Shown here: positions 18,201 through 25,181 of the stretch, piece after piece
Layout of the letters: each line of letters starts with the position of its first letter
Numbering within the stretch: the stretch's first letter is position 1
Origin: Rhodopila globiformis
Lineage (GTDB): Bacteria > Pseudomonadota > Alphaproteobacteria > Acetobacterales > Acetobacteraceae
Direction: 5' to 3'
Assembly (NCBI RefSeq): GCF_002937115.1
Contig: NZ_NHRY01000227.1
Location: 1-51,891, forward strand
Length of the DNA: 51,891 bases
Made by a program: the position numbers and the translations under genes
Notes under the pieces: generated by a model
What the model was told of the DNA's origin: nothing
Databases searched by the model: none
What the model saw: only the letters and a program-made list of their open reading frames with translations

Positions 18201-18507
18201 CGCCGTCAGCGCGCAACGCGCCGTCGTCGTGAGCGGGGCCGTGCAGGTGACCGCCAAGGCCCGGCTGGGCTGGTCGCACGAGTTCGCCGACAACACCGCG
18301 CGCATCTCGGCTGGCTTCGCCGGCCTGAACGGCAGCGGCTTCATGCTCGACAGCGCGCCCATCGGCCGCGACGCCGCCGTCGTCGGCCTCGCCACCGACA
18401 TCAAGGTCGCTTCCTGGCCGCTCACCATCTTCCTCAGCTATGGCGGAACCATCAATCCCAGCAGCAATGCCCAGTCCTTCGGGGTCGGCATCCGTTTCAG
18501 CCTGTAG
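15211..18507 (+). CDS. Autotransporter with PAP2-type phosphatase passenger
   Basis: The protein is 1098 aa from ATG 15211; a TTG two codons upstream is possible. The signal sequence has an extended basic N-region, then LASAALFGVAPVPFGVALAA. Residues about 55-330 are a PAP2/vanadium-haloperoxidase-type phosphatase: PSGHSFYG (about 240-247) with the catalytic His, and SRNVFGVHYPLDVIGG (about 275-290) with the Arg and nucleophilic His. A linker and an autotransporter-associated strand repeat follow (GSGTLVLAGNNSYTGGTAVQ, about 485-510), then a Gly/Asn-rich beta-helix-like stretch to about 720, and a C-terminal autotransporter beta domain ending GVGIRFSL. The protein should insert in the outer membrane and display an acid-phosphatase-like domain outside. 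Its substrate is unknown. It is monocistronic. Confidence 0.88.
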   Translation: MPIAVRRDRSRRYWPLSDFHCGRRNRRLSRLASAALFGVAPVPFGVALAAPAPSCDSLCAAQNADQRALLSPFQHLLNTPAGQALLQANLQTDESIYLNSPPAQKNTAAENALINYVVQNVLIATFPNNPNFYYTQAGVPTAVNLPASIAGVVAIVAANVPSDPQVDLKGYFGGYDIYGIAYHATTADPNGDPRPFQVSNVIVSNPFTPANSSQFAYQVQQTNGIYNQNWGSYTQSPAFPSGHSFYGNTTGLLYAILAPGYYQQFVQEGVDFAYSRNVFGVHYPLDVIGGRILAIYVTAQTLAGNPLYPPASLAGNLDRLKLAMQAYLAGAGLGSGGASPYAAACAGNVAAGVANHTIPSAATYAQQIQAYTWFLAYGLPSVGDTTLAPVVPAGAATLIATRFPYLSTDQLNQVLASTELPSGVPLDNGTGWARLNLYAAASGYGAFAGPVTVTMNAALGGFNAFDIWSNGISGPGGLTLQGSGTLVLAGNNSYTGGTAVQGGTLAVTGTLGGNLAIAPGATFVSAGGYAVAANATLGNAGSFIEVNTPLINAGTASNTASNTGSIIGDVTNSGRFANNGTVSGAFSNAGVLSGNGTVGSLALLAGSTVAPGNSVGTIRVLGDLTVAPGATYQAQIGPGGADLIAVGGTATLGGGRVVASPIGTAPALGATWPILTAAGGISGGFTALTEPGNGLAAGTRLDTVTGSHTITLAVTPASYANLGAAGMAQSSSEAAVGAALDAIRPAPGAPMNAAQAALFDPLYPLAAGRITPALDELAPSIYADALITARNSWYLVANAISGQLAARRGLAADASDSMAPGPNGSTIWVSGLAGYNSVGAGGGAPGFTAGLGGAAAGIDMTLADAVRAGVAAGTVAGDTWSQASGHASGNTAQFAVYGQWQRGKVFAETQLGLMYLQDSVHQSLPLFGTAAQGGSNGLAAGGSVRVGVQQRLDNWLIEPSLGFGGVSLRLGDVTETAGGPLAETIAGQSLGSAESLLAVSAQRAVVVSGAVQVTAKARLGWSHEFADNTARISAGFAGLNGSGFMLDSAPIGRDAAVVGLATDIKVASWPLTIFLSYGGTINPSSNAQSFGVGIRFSL

Positions 18508-18885
18508 CGCGTTGGGAATCCTGTTGGTCTGGATGTTCCCCGTTGTGAGCCGAACCTGCGCTCCGGCCGCTCGTCCAGGGTAACCGGGGCCAGGGACGAG
18601 GAACGCGAACCCGCAACGCGCGCTTTCGTTGCGCATCGCAGTCGATCGTTGGAAGGGTCGGTGCCGCTGGCCTTTATCGGCACGGGACCGGCTGCGGGTA
18701 GCGCCGCCTGCCTGCGGCATGTGCGCCCCGGTAAACCGTCAAAACCTGGCATGACCGGTTTCACCACGACGGGATCGGGTCCGGCATTGGCGTTCTGCCC
18801 ACGCCTGCGGTGCTGCGGAAGCACAGCCGTTCCGCCGCGCCGCCGTTAACCGTTCGTTAGCACCTGCCGGCGATACTGCGCCGGC
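18508..18885. other. Intergenic region between two surface-protein genes
   Basis: No gene, RNA or strong repeat was recognised in these 378 bp. A short CCGTTAACCGTTCGTTAGC block lies just before the next start. Confidence 0.4.
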
Positions 18886-20169
18886 ATGCGCAGGCGTTCC
18901 TTCCTGAACCGGAGCCTCCTCGCCGCCCTCGGCACGGCCGCAGCCGCCGCGCCGGCCGCGGCGGACATGCTCTCGACCTGGATCCCCGACGGCGTGCCCG
19001 GCTACGGCGCCGCGCCCGGCGTCACCGTCGCCTCCCGCCTGCATCCCGAGCAGATGTCGCTCGGCCTGCGGCTCGACTCGTTCCAGATCTGGCCGCGGCT
19101 GGACCAGGGCTTCGGCTACACCAGCAACGTCCAGGCCGGCACCCGGCAGCTGGGCAGTTGGCAGATCGTCACCACGCCGACGCTGATCATCAACTCCGAC
19201 TGGTCGCGCAACGCGTTCGGCGCCGCGCTGTCGGCGCAGAACATGCACTACCTGTCGGCGCCCGGGCAGGACTGGACCAACGCCACGGTCTCGGCCGGCG
19301 GGCGGATCGACCTGGGCGCCGACCAGGTCACCCTGGCCGCCTCGCACCTGTCGCTGCACGAGGATCGCGACCGGATCGACAACCTCCCCACCGACCAGCC
19401 CGTCGCCTTCCAGGTCGATGACGCCCGCGTTTCCTACACCTTGACCCGTGGGCGCTGGAGCATCATCCCGAGCCTGCAGGCCGCGCGTTGGTCCTATGGC
19501 GATGCCACGATCCAGAACGCGCCGGCAGACCAATCCTATCGCGACCGCCTGGTCGGCGAGGGCGCGGTCACGCTGCGCTATGAGTGGGCGCCGCTGCGCA
19601 ACCTGCTGTTCGTCGTCCGCGCGCTCGGGCAGGACTACCTGCATATGCCGTTCGGCCAGCCGACGCCGAACTCGGCCGGCTACCAGATGCTCGGCGGCTT
19701 CAACTACGACGCCAATGCGGTCTGGCACTGGCGTGTCCTCGTCGGCGGCGAGGTCCGCCAGTTCACCGCCTCGGCCTACCCCCAGCAGAACACCCTGATC
19801 GCCGACGCCGCCGTGACCTGGTCGCCGACGGGTCTGACCACCGTCGGCTTCACCCTGGACCGGGAAACCGCCGACGCGGCGCAGGAGGGTGTCTCCGGCC
19901 TGACCTACACCGCCGCGCGCCTGAGCATCGACCACGAGATCCTGCGCAACCTGGTGTTCAGGGCCTCGGCTGTGTTGCAGCAGGCGGATTTCTTCCAGGG
20001 CGGCAGCCAGCGCGGCAGCACCGTGGGGGCGGCGCTGACCTGGGTGATGAACCGCTCGCTGCGGCTGTCGCTGACCTACGACCAGACCGACCTGCAGGCG
20101 GTGCACGGCACCACCCTGCCGGGCTACAGCGGCGGCCTGGGCCTGCTCACCGTTCGGATCGGCCTGTGA
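18886..20169 (+). CDS. Outer membrane beta-barrel protein (BBP2/PF10082-like)
   Basis: The protein is 427 aa from ATG 18886. It has a signal peptide with an Arg-rich start MRRRSFLNRSLLAALGTAAA and cleavage near APAAAD. The mature protein carries LRLDSFQIWPRLDQGFGYTSN, a motif typical of the PF10082-type putative beta-barrel found in alphaproteobacterial exopolysaccharide loci, then about a dozen amphipathic strands and a C-terminus TVRIGL. Members are often encoded beside polysaccharide genes, and here glycosyltransferase and sugar-transferase genes follow within 0.2-4 kb. It may assist polymer export or anchoring; that role is inferred from context. A 29-bp-arm palindrome follows the stop. 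Confidence 0.78.
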   Translation: MRRRSFLNRSLLAALGTAAAAAPAAADMLSTWIPDGVPGYGAAPGVTVASRLHPEQMSLGLRLDSFQIWPRLDQGFGYTSNVQAGTRQLGSWQIVTTPTLIINSDWSRNAFGAALSAQNMHYLSAPGQDWTNATVSAGGRIDLGADQVTLAASHLSLHEDRDRIDNLPTDQPVAFQVDDARVSYTLTRGRWSIIPSLQAARWSYGDATIQNAPADQSYRDRLVGEGAVTLRYEWAPLRNLLFVVRALGQDYLHMPFGQPTPNSAGYQMLGGFNYDANAVWHWRVLVGGEVRQFTASAYPQQNTLIADAAVTWSPTGLTTVGFTLDRETADAAQEGVSGLTYTAARLSIDHEILRNLVFRASAVLQQADFFQGGSQRGSTVGAALTWVMNRSLRLSLTYDQTDLQAVHGTTLPGYSGGLGLLTVRIGL

Positions 20170-20242
20170 TGCCGGGCCTTCATCCCATTGGCGCTGACTT
20201 GAAGAGGAACAGAGCGCGGTCGTCGCCCTATCGTCGCCTTAT

Positions 20243-20320
20243 CGTCACGGCCGGGCGTGTCCCGGCCATCCACCCCCCGCCGTCGAAGCGCGGATGGCCG
20301 GGACACGCCCGGCCATGACG
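20243..20320. repeat. Palindromic repeat with 29-bp arms (CGTCATGGCCGGG family)
   Basis: The arms at 20243-20271 and 20292-20320 are reverse complements with one mismatch; each contains GGCCGGGCGTGTCCCGGCCA or its complement. The spacer is 20 bp. It lies between the beta-barrel gene and the glycosyltransferase and could end transcription of the former. Confidence 0.85.
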
Positions 20321-20380
20321 GAGAGGCAATTGGTCCGACCCCGTCTCCCTCAGTCAGTGCCCATTGGGCATGCCCTGGCC

Positions 20381-21193
20381 ATGACGAGCGACAACGGGCC
20401 TCCGCCCACCCTGGCGACGCGGGCAATCGCGCCGCCGACGCTGCCGCTGCTCGGGCTGGATTTCGCCTGCCTGGACCTGGCGGCGGCCGCGGCGGCGATC
20501 GCCGCCCGCCCGGCCGGAGCGCCGTTCGCCTACGTGGTGACGCCGAACGCCGATCACCTGGTGCGGCTGGACGGCGACGTGGCGCTGCGGGCGGCGTACC
20601 GGGGCGCGGCGCTGTGCCTGCTGGACTCCCGCGTGGTGGCGGCGGGGGCGCGCCTGCTGGGACTGCCCGCGCCGCCGGTGGTCACCGGCAGCGACCTGAC
20701 GGCCCGCCTGCTGGCGCGGCACCTGCAACCGGGCGAGCGCATCACCATCGTCGGCCTCTCGCCTGCCTGGCTGCCGGCGCTGGCCGCGCGGCTCGGCGTG
20801 GCGCCGCCGGCGCACTATGACCCGCCGATGGACTTCGACTGCGACCCCGACGCCTTCGCCGCCGTGGTGGATTTCGTCCGGGCCCACCCCGCGCGGCTGG
20901 TGTTCCTGGCCGTCGGCTCACCGCGGCAGGAGCGCCTGGCCGCCGCCATCGCCGCCGCGGGCGATGCGACCGGCACTGGGCTGTGCGTCGGTGCCAGCCT
21001 GGAATTCCTGGCCGGCGCCCGCCGCCGGGCGCCACGGGCGATGCAGCGCCTCGGCCTGGAATGGCTGTTCCGCCTGGCCGCCGAACCGCGGCGCCTGGCG
21101 CGGCGCTACTTGGTCGACAGCCCGCGGATCGTCACTTTGCTGTGGCGGCAGCGCCGAGCCGCCCGAGCGCCTCGGTCCGCAGCCGGCGCATGA
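20381..21193 (+). CDS. WecG/TagA/CpsF-family glycosyltransferase (GT26)
   Basis: The protein is 270 aa from ATG 20381; the upstream in-frame start lies inside a palindromic repeat and is unlikely. Family motifs are FAYVVTPNADHLVRL near the N-terminus (catalytic Asp/His region), SRVVAAGARLLGLPAPPVVTGSDL, and LVFLAVGSPRQERLA followed by LCVGASLEFLAGARRRAP. GT26 enzymes add UDP-ManNAcA or similar sugars to lipid-linked intermediates at the cytoplasmic face, the second step after a priming transferase. Such a priming enzyme is encoded at 23171-23884. The 3' end overlaps the convergent GT2 gene by 62 bp. Confidence 0.92.
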   Translation: MTSDNGPPPTLATRAIAPPTLPLLGLDFACLDLAAAAAAIAARPAGAPFAYVVTPNADHLVRLDGDVALRAAYRGAALCLLDSRVVAAGARLLGLPAPPVVTGSDLTARLLARHLQPGERITIVGLSPAWLPALAARLGVAPPAHYDPPMDFDCDPDAFAAVVDFVRAHPARLVFLAVGSPRQERLAAAIAAAGDATGTGLCVGASLEFLAGARRRAPRAMQRLGLEWLFRLAAEPRRLARRYLVDSPRIVTLLWRQRRAARAPRSAAGA

Positions 21194-22121
21194 CCGAGCC
21201 GCGGTGCGCGCGGTCGTTGCGCAGCAAGTAGGACCAGGCCTCCCGCGGCAGCTTCCGCGGCCTGGCGCGCGGCGCCATCGCCCGCGCGGCGCGGATCGCC
21301 CGCACCGTCTGCCGCAGCAAGCCATTGCGGCAACCTTTCAGCAGGTAGCCCACTGCGCGCGGCGCGATCTGCGGCCAGGTGGCGCCGATTTTGCGCTCGA
21401 TGTACAGGCGGTTGCGGACGAAATAGAACCAGCGCGCGGCGCCCCAGCAGACGCGCCGCTCGGGGCTGACCTTGTGGCGGATCACGATGTCGCCGCGGTA
21501 GCGGATGCGCCAGCCCAGCGCGATGGCGCGCAGGCAGAAATCGTATTCCTCCCAGCAGAAGAACAGTTTGCCGTCGTAGCCGCCCGCCTGCTCCCAGGCG
21601 CCGCGGCGGAGCGCGTGGCCGGCGCCGACATAGGTGACGGCATCGAAGCTGTCGCCGGCGCTGGGCAGCAGGCTGGCCGGATAGCCCCAGGACGACAGGT
21701 CGTCGCGTCCGTCGGCATAGGTGACGATGCGGCAGCCGATGGCGGCCAGCCGCGGCTCGGCGTCCAGCGCCGCGACCAGGCGGGCGACGGTGTCCGGCGC
21801 GGCGAACTCGGCGTCGTTGTCCAGCGCCACGATCGCCCGGCCGCTGCCGAGCCGGGCGAGGAAATTGCGCCCGCCGGCGACGCCCAGGTTGCCGCCCACG
21901 CTCAGCAGCGCCGCGTTGGGCAGCGCCCGCACCGCCTCGGCCAGCCGTTCCACCCCGGCGGGCTGCGAGCCCTGGTCGAGTACGAACAGGTGCGTCGCCA
22001 CCCCGATCTGTTCCTGCGAAGAGCGGATCGCCGCCAGGGTTTCCTCGATCCGGTCCAGCGCCAGGATCAGGATGTCGGCATCCACCGGCGCAGCGGGCAG
22101 GGAGCCGGCGAGCAGCGTCAT
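21132..22121 (-). CDS. Glycosyltransferase family 2
   Basis: The protein is 329 aa from ATG 22121, which overlaps the TGA of the upstream gene (ATGA), indicating translational coupling. The GT-A fold signature includes ILALDRIEETLAAI, GGNLGVAGGRNFLARLG, the DXD-like IVALDNDAEF and the acceptor-side FFCWEEYDFCLRAIALGW. There is no membrane helix. It most resembles rhamnosyltransferase-like GT2 enzymes. It is the third gene of the minus-strand unit sugar transferase, GT2, GT2, and its end overlaps the convergent WecG-like gene by 62 bp. Confidence 0.9.
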   Translation of the reverse strand: MTLLAGSLPAAPVDADILILALDRIEETLAAIRSSQEQIGVATHLFVLDQGSQPAGVERLAEAVRALPNAALLSVGGNLGVAGGRNFLARLGSGRAIVALDNDAEFAAPDTVARLVAALDAEPRLAAIGCRIVTYADGRDDLSSWGYPASLLPSAGDSFDAVTYVGAGHALRRGAWEQAGGYDGKLFFCWEEYDFCLRAIALGWRIRYRGDIVIRHKVSPERRVCWGAARWFYFVRNRLYIERKIGATWPQIAPRAVGYLLKGCRNGLLRQTVRAIRAARAMAPRARPRKLPREAWSYLLRNDRAHRGSVMRRLRTEALGRLGAAATAK

Positions 22122-23152
22122 TCCGGCCACTCCGCCGACGGGATCGCCAGGTAGGCCAGGCGCTTGCTCTCCTTCCGCCCGCGCGCGACGGCGTCCAGGA
22201 TCAGGCCGCAGGTCAGCGACAGCGAGCCCAGCAGCACCAGCCCCACCGCGCTCAGCGCCGTCGGCAGCCGCGGCACCAGGCCGGTGTGCACGAACTCCAC
22301 TACCACCGGAACGCCGAGGCCAAGGCCGGTGGCGACCAGCAGCACGGCGGCGAGGGAGAAGACCTCCAGCGGGTGCTCCTGCTGGATCAGCGTGACGATG
22401 GCCCGCAGGATGCGCAGCCCGTCGGCCACGGTGTTCAGCTTCGATCGGCTGCCCGCGGCGCGCTGCCGGTACAGGGTCAGCACTTCCTGCACCGGCATGT
22501 GCAGGGCGAGGGCATGTACGCTGAACTCGGTTTCCGTCTCGAAGCCGGAGGACAACGCCGGGAACGACTTGACGAAGCGGCGGCTGAACACGCGGTAGCC
22601 GGAGAGCAGGTCGCTGATGCCGCGGCCGAACACCCGCGCGACCAGCCCAGCCAGCAGCCGGTTGCCGAAGCGGTGGCCGGCGCGGTAGGCGCCGCGCGCC
22701 ACGCCGTGACGGGCGGCGCTGACCATGTCAAGGTGCCGCTCCAGCAGCAGGCGCAGCATTTCCGGCGCCGCCGCGGCATCATAGGTGTCGTCGCCGTCCA
22801 CCAGCACGTACGCATCGGCCTCGATGTCGGCGAACATGCGGCGCACCACGTGGCCCTTGCCCTGCAGCCGCTCGCGCCGTACGAGGGCGCCCGCCGCCTC
22901 GGCCCGCTGCGTCGTGCGGTCGGTGGAGTTGTTGTCGTAGACGTAGATGGTGGCGTCCGGCAGGGCCTTGCGGAAATCGGCCACCACCTTGGCGATGGCG
23001 GCTTCCTCGTTATGGCACGGGATCAGCACCGCCACCTGCGCCTCCGGCGGCTGCAGGCCGAACTGCTCGGCGACGGACGGGCCATGCGGCCGCAGTGACG
23101 GGTCATGGCCGGCGGTGATGGACGGTGGCAGGCGGAATATGGCGGCGGACAT
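22118..23152 (-). CDS. Glycosyltransferase family 2 with C-terminal membrane helices (DPM/GtrB-like)
   Basis: The protein is 344 aa from ATG 23152, preceded by GAGGAGGG. Catalytic motifs are VAVLIPCHNEEAAIAKVV, IYVYDNNSTDRTTQ, and the DXD motif VLVDGDDTYDA. The C-terminal segment has two hydrophobic helices (LAAVLLVATGLGLGVPVVVE and ALSAVGLVLLGSLSLTCGLI), as in polyprenyl-phosphate glycosyltransferases that make lipid-linked sugars. A GtrA-type flippase-like protein encoded at 24592-25023 is the usual companion of such enzymes. It lies 18 bp after the sugar transferase gene and overlaps the next GT2 gene by 4 bp. Confidence 0.9.
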   Translation of the reverse strand: MSAAIFRLPPSITAGHDPSLRPHGPSVAEQFGLQPPEAQVAVLIPCHNEEAAIAKVVADFRKALPDATIYVYDNNSTDRTTQRAEAAGALVRRERLQGKGHVVRRMFADIEADAYVLVDGDDTYDAAAAPEMLRLLLERHLDMVSAARHGVARGAYRAGHRFGNRLLAGLVARVFGRGISDLLSGYRVFSRRFVKSFPALSSGFETETEFSVHALALHMPVQEVLTLYRQRAAGSRSKLNTVADGLRILRAIVTLIQQEHPLEVFSLAAVLLVATGLGLGVPVVVEFVHTGLVPRLPTALSAVGLVLLGSLSLTCGLILDAVARGRKESKRLAYLAIPSAEWPE

Positions 23153-23170
23153 GGCACATGCCCTCCTCGC

Positions 23171-23884
23171 TCAATACGCGTTGCGCATCCGCAGCACCGC
23201 TCCGACGGTGCGGCCGATGATCGCCAGGTCGCGCCAGGGGCTCCAGGTCGCGATGTATTCCAGGTCGCTGTCAAGCCGGCGCAGGAACTTGTCCTCGGTG
23301 TCGGTCTCGCCGCGCCAGCCGCGCACCTGGGCCAGGCCGGTGACGCCCGGCTTGACGCGGTGGCGGGTGGCATAGCGGGGCGTGATGCTCTCGAACCGGC
23401 GGCCGGCGACGCAGGTGCCGGGAGCGTGCGGCCGGGGGCCGACCAGCGACATGGTGCCGTCCAGCACGTTGAACAGTTGCGGCACCTCGTCGAACGAGGT
23501 GTGGCGCAGCAGGGCACCGAGCCGGGTGACCCGCGGGTCGTGCCGCGTCGCCTGCCGGCAGGCGCCGGCGCAGGCCTGCCGCCGCATGGTGCGGAATTTC
23601 AGCATGCGGAAGCGCTGGCCGTGCAGGCCGATGCGCTCCTGGCTGAACATCGCCGGGCCGCGGCTGGTCAGGCGGATCGCCGCGGCGGCCAGCAGCATCG
23701 GCAGCGCCAGCACGGCCAGGATCAGCAGCGCAAAGCCGATATCCATGGCGCGCTTGATCGCCGCATCGCGCCGCGGCATCGCCGCCGGCGCCTGGGCGGC
23801 CGGCTTCCGGGACATGGGCGCGAGGGCGATCGCCCCGGTCTCGCAGGCCCATGGGCTGAAGTAGGAAATCAGGACGGGACTCAT
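23171..23884 (-). CDS. Undecaprenyl-phosphate sugar transferase (priming glycosyltransferase)
   Basis: The protein is 237 aa from ATG 23884. It has the compact bacterial sugar transferase layout: one membrane helix (DIGFALLILAVLALPMLLAA) followed by the cytosolic catalytic domain with GPAMFSQERIGLHGQRFRML, FRTM, TSFDEVPQLFNVLDGTMSLV, GPRPHAPG and the KPGVTGLAQVRG block. This family transfers a sugar-1-phosphate to undecaprenyl phosphate to start exopolysaccharide or O-unit synthesis. It is the first gene of the minus-strand glycan operon. The catalytic domain is complete although the N-terminal multi-span region of WcaJ-like enzymes is absent, as in PglC/PssY-size proteins. Confidence 0.92.
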   Translation of the reverse strand: MSPVLISYFSPWACETGAIALAPMSRKPAAQAPAAMPRRDAAIKRAMDIGFALLILAVLALPMLLAAAAIRLTSRGPAMFSQERIGLHGQRFRMLKFRTMRRQACAGACRQATRHDPRVTRLGALLRHTSFDEVPQLFNVLDGTMSLVGPRPHAPGTCVAGRRFESITPRYATRHRVKPGVTGLAQVRGWRGETDTEDKFLRRLDSDLEYIATWSPWRDLAIIGRTVGAVLRMRNAY

Positions 23885-24591
23885 GGCCGCACCTAACCCG
23901 CTGGTGAGGCGGGAAGACTGGGCATGGTCCGGTTAGCGATTGGTTAACGCCACACGCGCCGATCATCCGTCCGGAAGATTTTTTGGCTGGGCGAGACGGC
24001 CGGACCCTCCGACGCATCGCTGCCGCACGCTGGAGCGTTCCGGGCGGGATTCTGAGCCTGTTTGACTGGGGTGGGCCGGGAGGTCTGGGGGTTTGCTGTC
24101 CGGGAGCGAGGCGTGGTCACGTGATCTGGCGTGGTTTTGGTGCGGACAGGGTGCCTCCGCCGGCCCGGACAGCGTGGTTGATGGTGTATTTCTGTTTGCA
24201 CAGAGAAGGAACTGAGGGCGGTGGAGGGCCACGGGGATCAGGGGGATAGCGGGCGACAGAGTGCCGGTGTCGGCGTGGGAGGCTGATGCAGCGATCCAGC
24301 CAGGCGGCGAGGTCAGGCTCCATGGTCCGACAGTGCTGATCGCCGGGCGCTTCGCGGGCAGCGCCAGATCTTCTTCCCTGTGGCCCTCGGCGGTTCTCCA
24401 TTTTTCTCTGTGCGAGCATTCAAGGACGGCCGTACCGCACGCCCGCCGCCGGTGGCGCACGGTCAATCGAAGCGCCGGCACACCCTGTCCAAGCGGCCGG
24501 CGCTCAAATCAGCCAAACGGGCCCTCACACATTGCCGAAACGATCTGCCGCGACCCTGGCCCACATCATTATGGCTGGGCTTGCTCCCGGG
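23885..24591. other. 707-bp intergenic region upstream of the glycan operon
   Basis: It contains the promoter side of the sugar transferase gene (a GGTTAACG block near 23940) and a dispersed repeat at 24164-24247 that recurs in reverse at 39197-39283. A degenerate relative lies near 24375-24420. No gene was recognised. Confidence 0.45.
24164..24247 (+). repeat. Dispersed repeat containing AGCGTGGTTGATGG and GCACAGAGAAGG, copy 1
   Basis: The reverse complement of this segment matches 39197-39283: both contain GTGGCCCTCCAC, TTCTCTGTGC and CCATCAACCACGCTGTCC (or complements) in the same order and spacing. Intergenic in both places. Confidence 0.7.
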
Positions 24592-25023
24592 TCAGCGGAA
24601 CACCAGCCGGCGCGAGAGGTTGAAATTGACGAACACACCCGCCACGGAGCCCGCGGCAATGGCGATGATCGGCTGCTGGGCGGCAATCGGCAGGAAGGTC
24701 ACCAGCAAGGCGTAGGTGCCGCGGTTCAGCACGAACCCGGCGAAGTTGGTGGCCATGAAGCGGGCCCATTGCGCGTGGATGGCGCCCGCGCCGGTGCCGT
24801 GGCCGCGGAAGGTCCAGATCCGGTTGAGCGCCCAGGTGGTGGTGGCGGCGGTGCCATAGGCCACCATCCCGGCGCCATACAGGCCCAGCGCGTGGCGCAG
24901 GCTGTAGACCGTGATAGTGTCGACGATCAGCCCGCCGAAGCCGACGATGATGAACCGGACGAACTGGATCGCCATGATCAGGCGGGCAGGGGACACCGAC
25001 GGCATCAGTCGGCGTAGCGTCAT
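24592..25023 (-). CDS. GtrA-family membrane protein
   Basis: The protein is 143 aa from ATG 25023; a TTG at 25032 and an ATG at 25005 are alternatives. It has four membrane helices, the first FVRFIIVGFGGLIVDTITVY with the typical R-F-x-x-V-G start, then AYGTAATTTWALNRIWTFRG with the conserved N-R-x-W-T-F, and a final helix before VFVNFNLSRRLVFR. GtrA-like proteins are thought to flip or aid use of polyprenyl-linked sugars for cell-surface glycosylation. Its natural partner is the GtrB-like GT2 encoded at 22118-23152, but it is separated from that operon by 0.7 kb. The selB gene starts divergently 158 bp away. Confidence 0.9.
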   Translation of the reverse strand: MTLRRLMPSVSPARLIMAIQFVRFIIVGFGGLIVDTITVYSLRHALGLYGAGMVAYGTAATTTWALNRIWTFRGHGTGAGAIHAQWARFMATNFAGFVLNRGTYALLVTFLPIAAQQPIIAIAAGSVAGVFVNFNLSRRLVFR

Positions 25024-25181
25024 CTGGATCAAGGCTCATCACATCCGGCTGTTCAGCGCCTGCCTAGCGCTTGCCGGTTCGCCCTCGCAAGCGAACATCC
25101 GGCGACAACGACGCGGCGGCGCCGGCGAGGCGGCGTTTTGCTGCCATTCGGCATCATATTTCGGGGAGACGGGACCACAGC

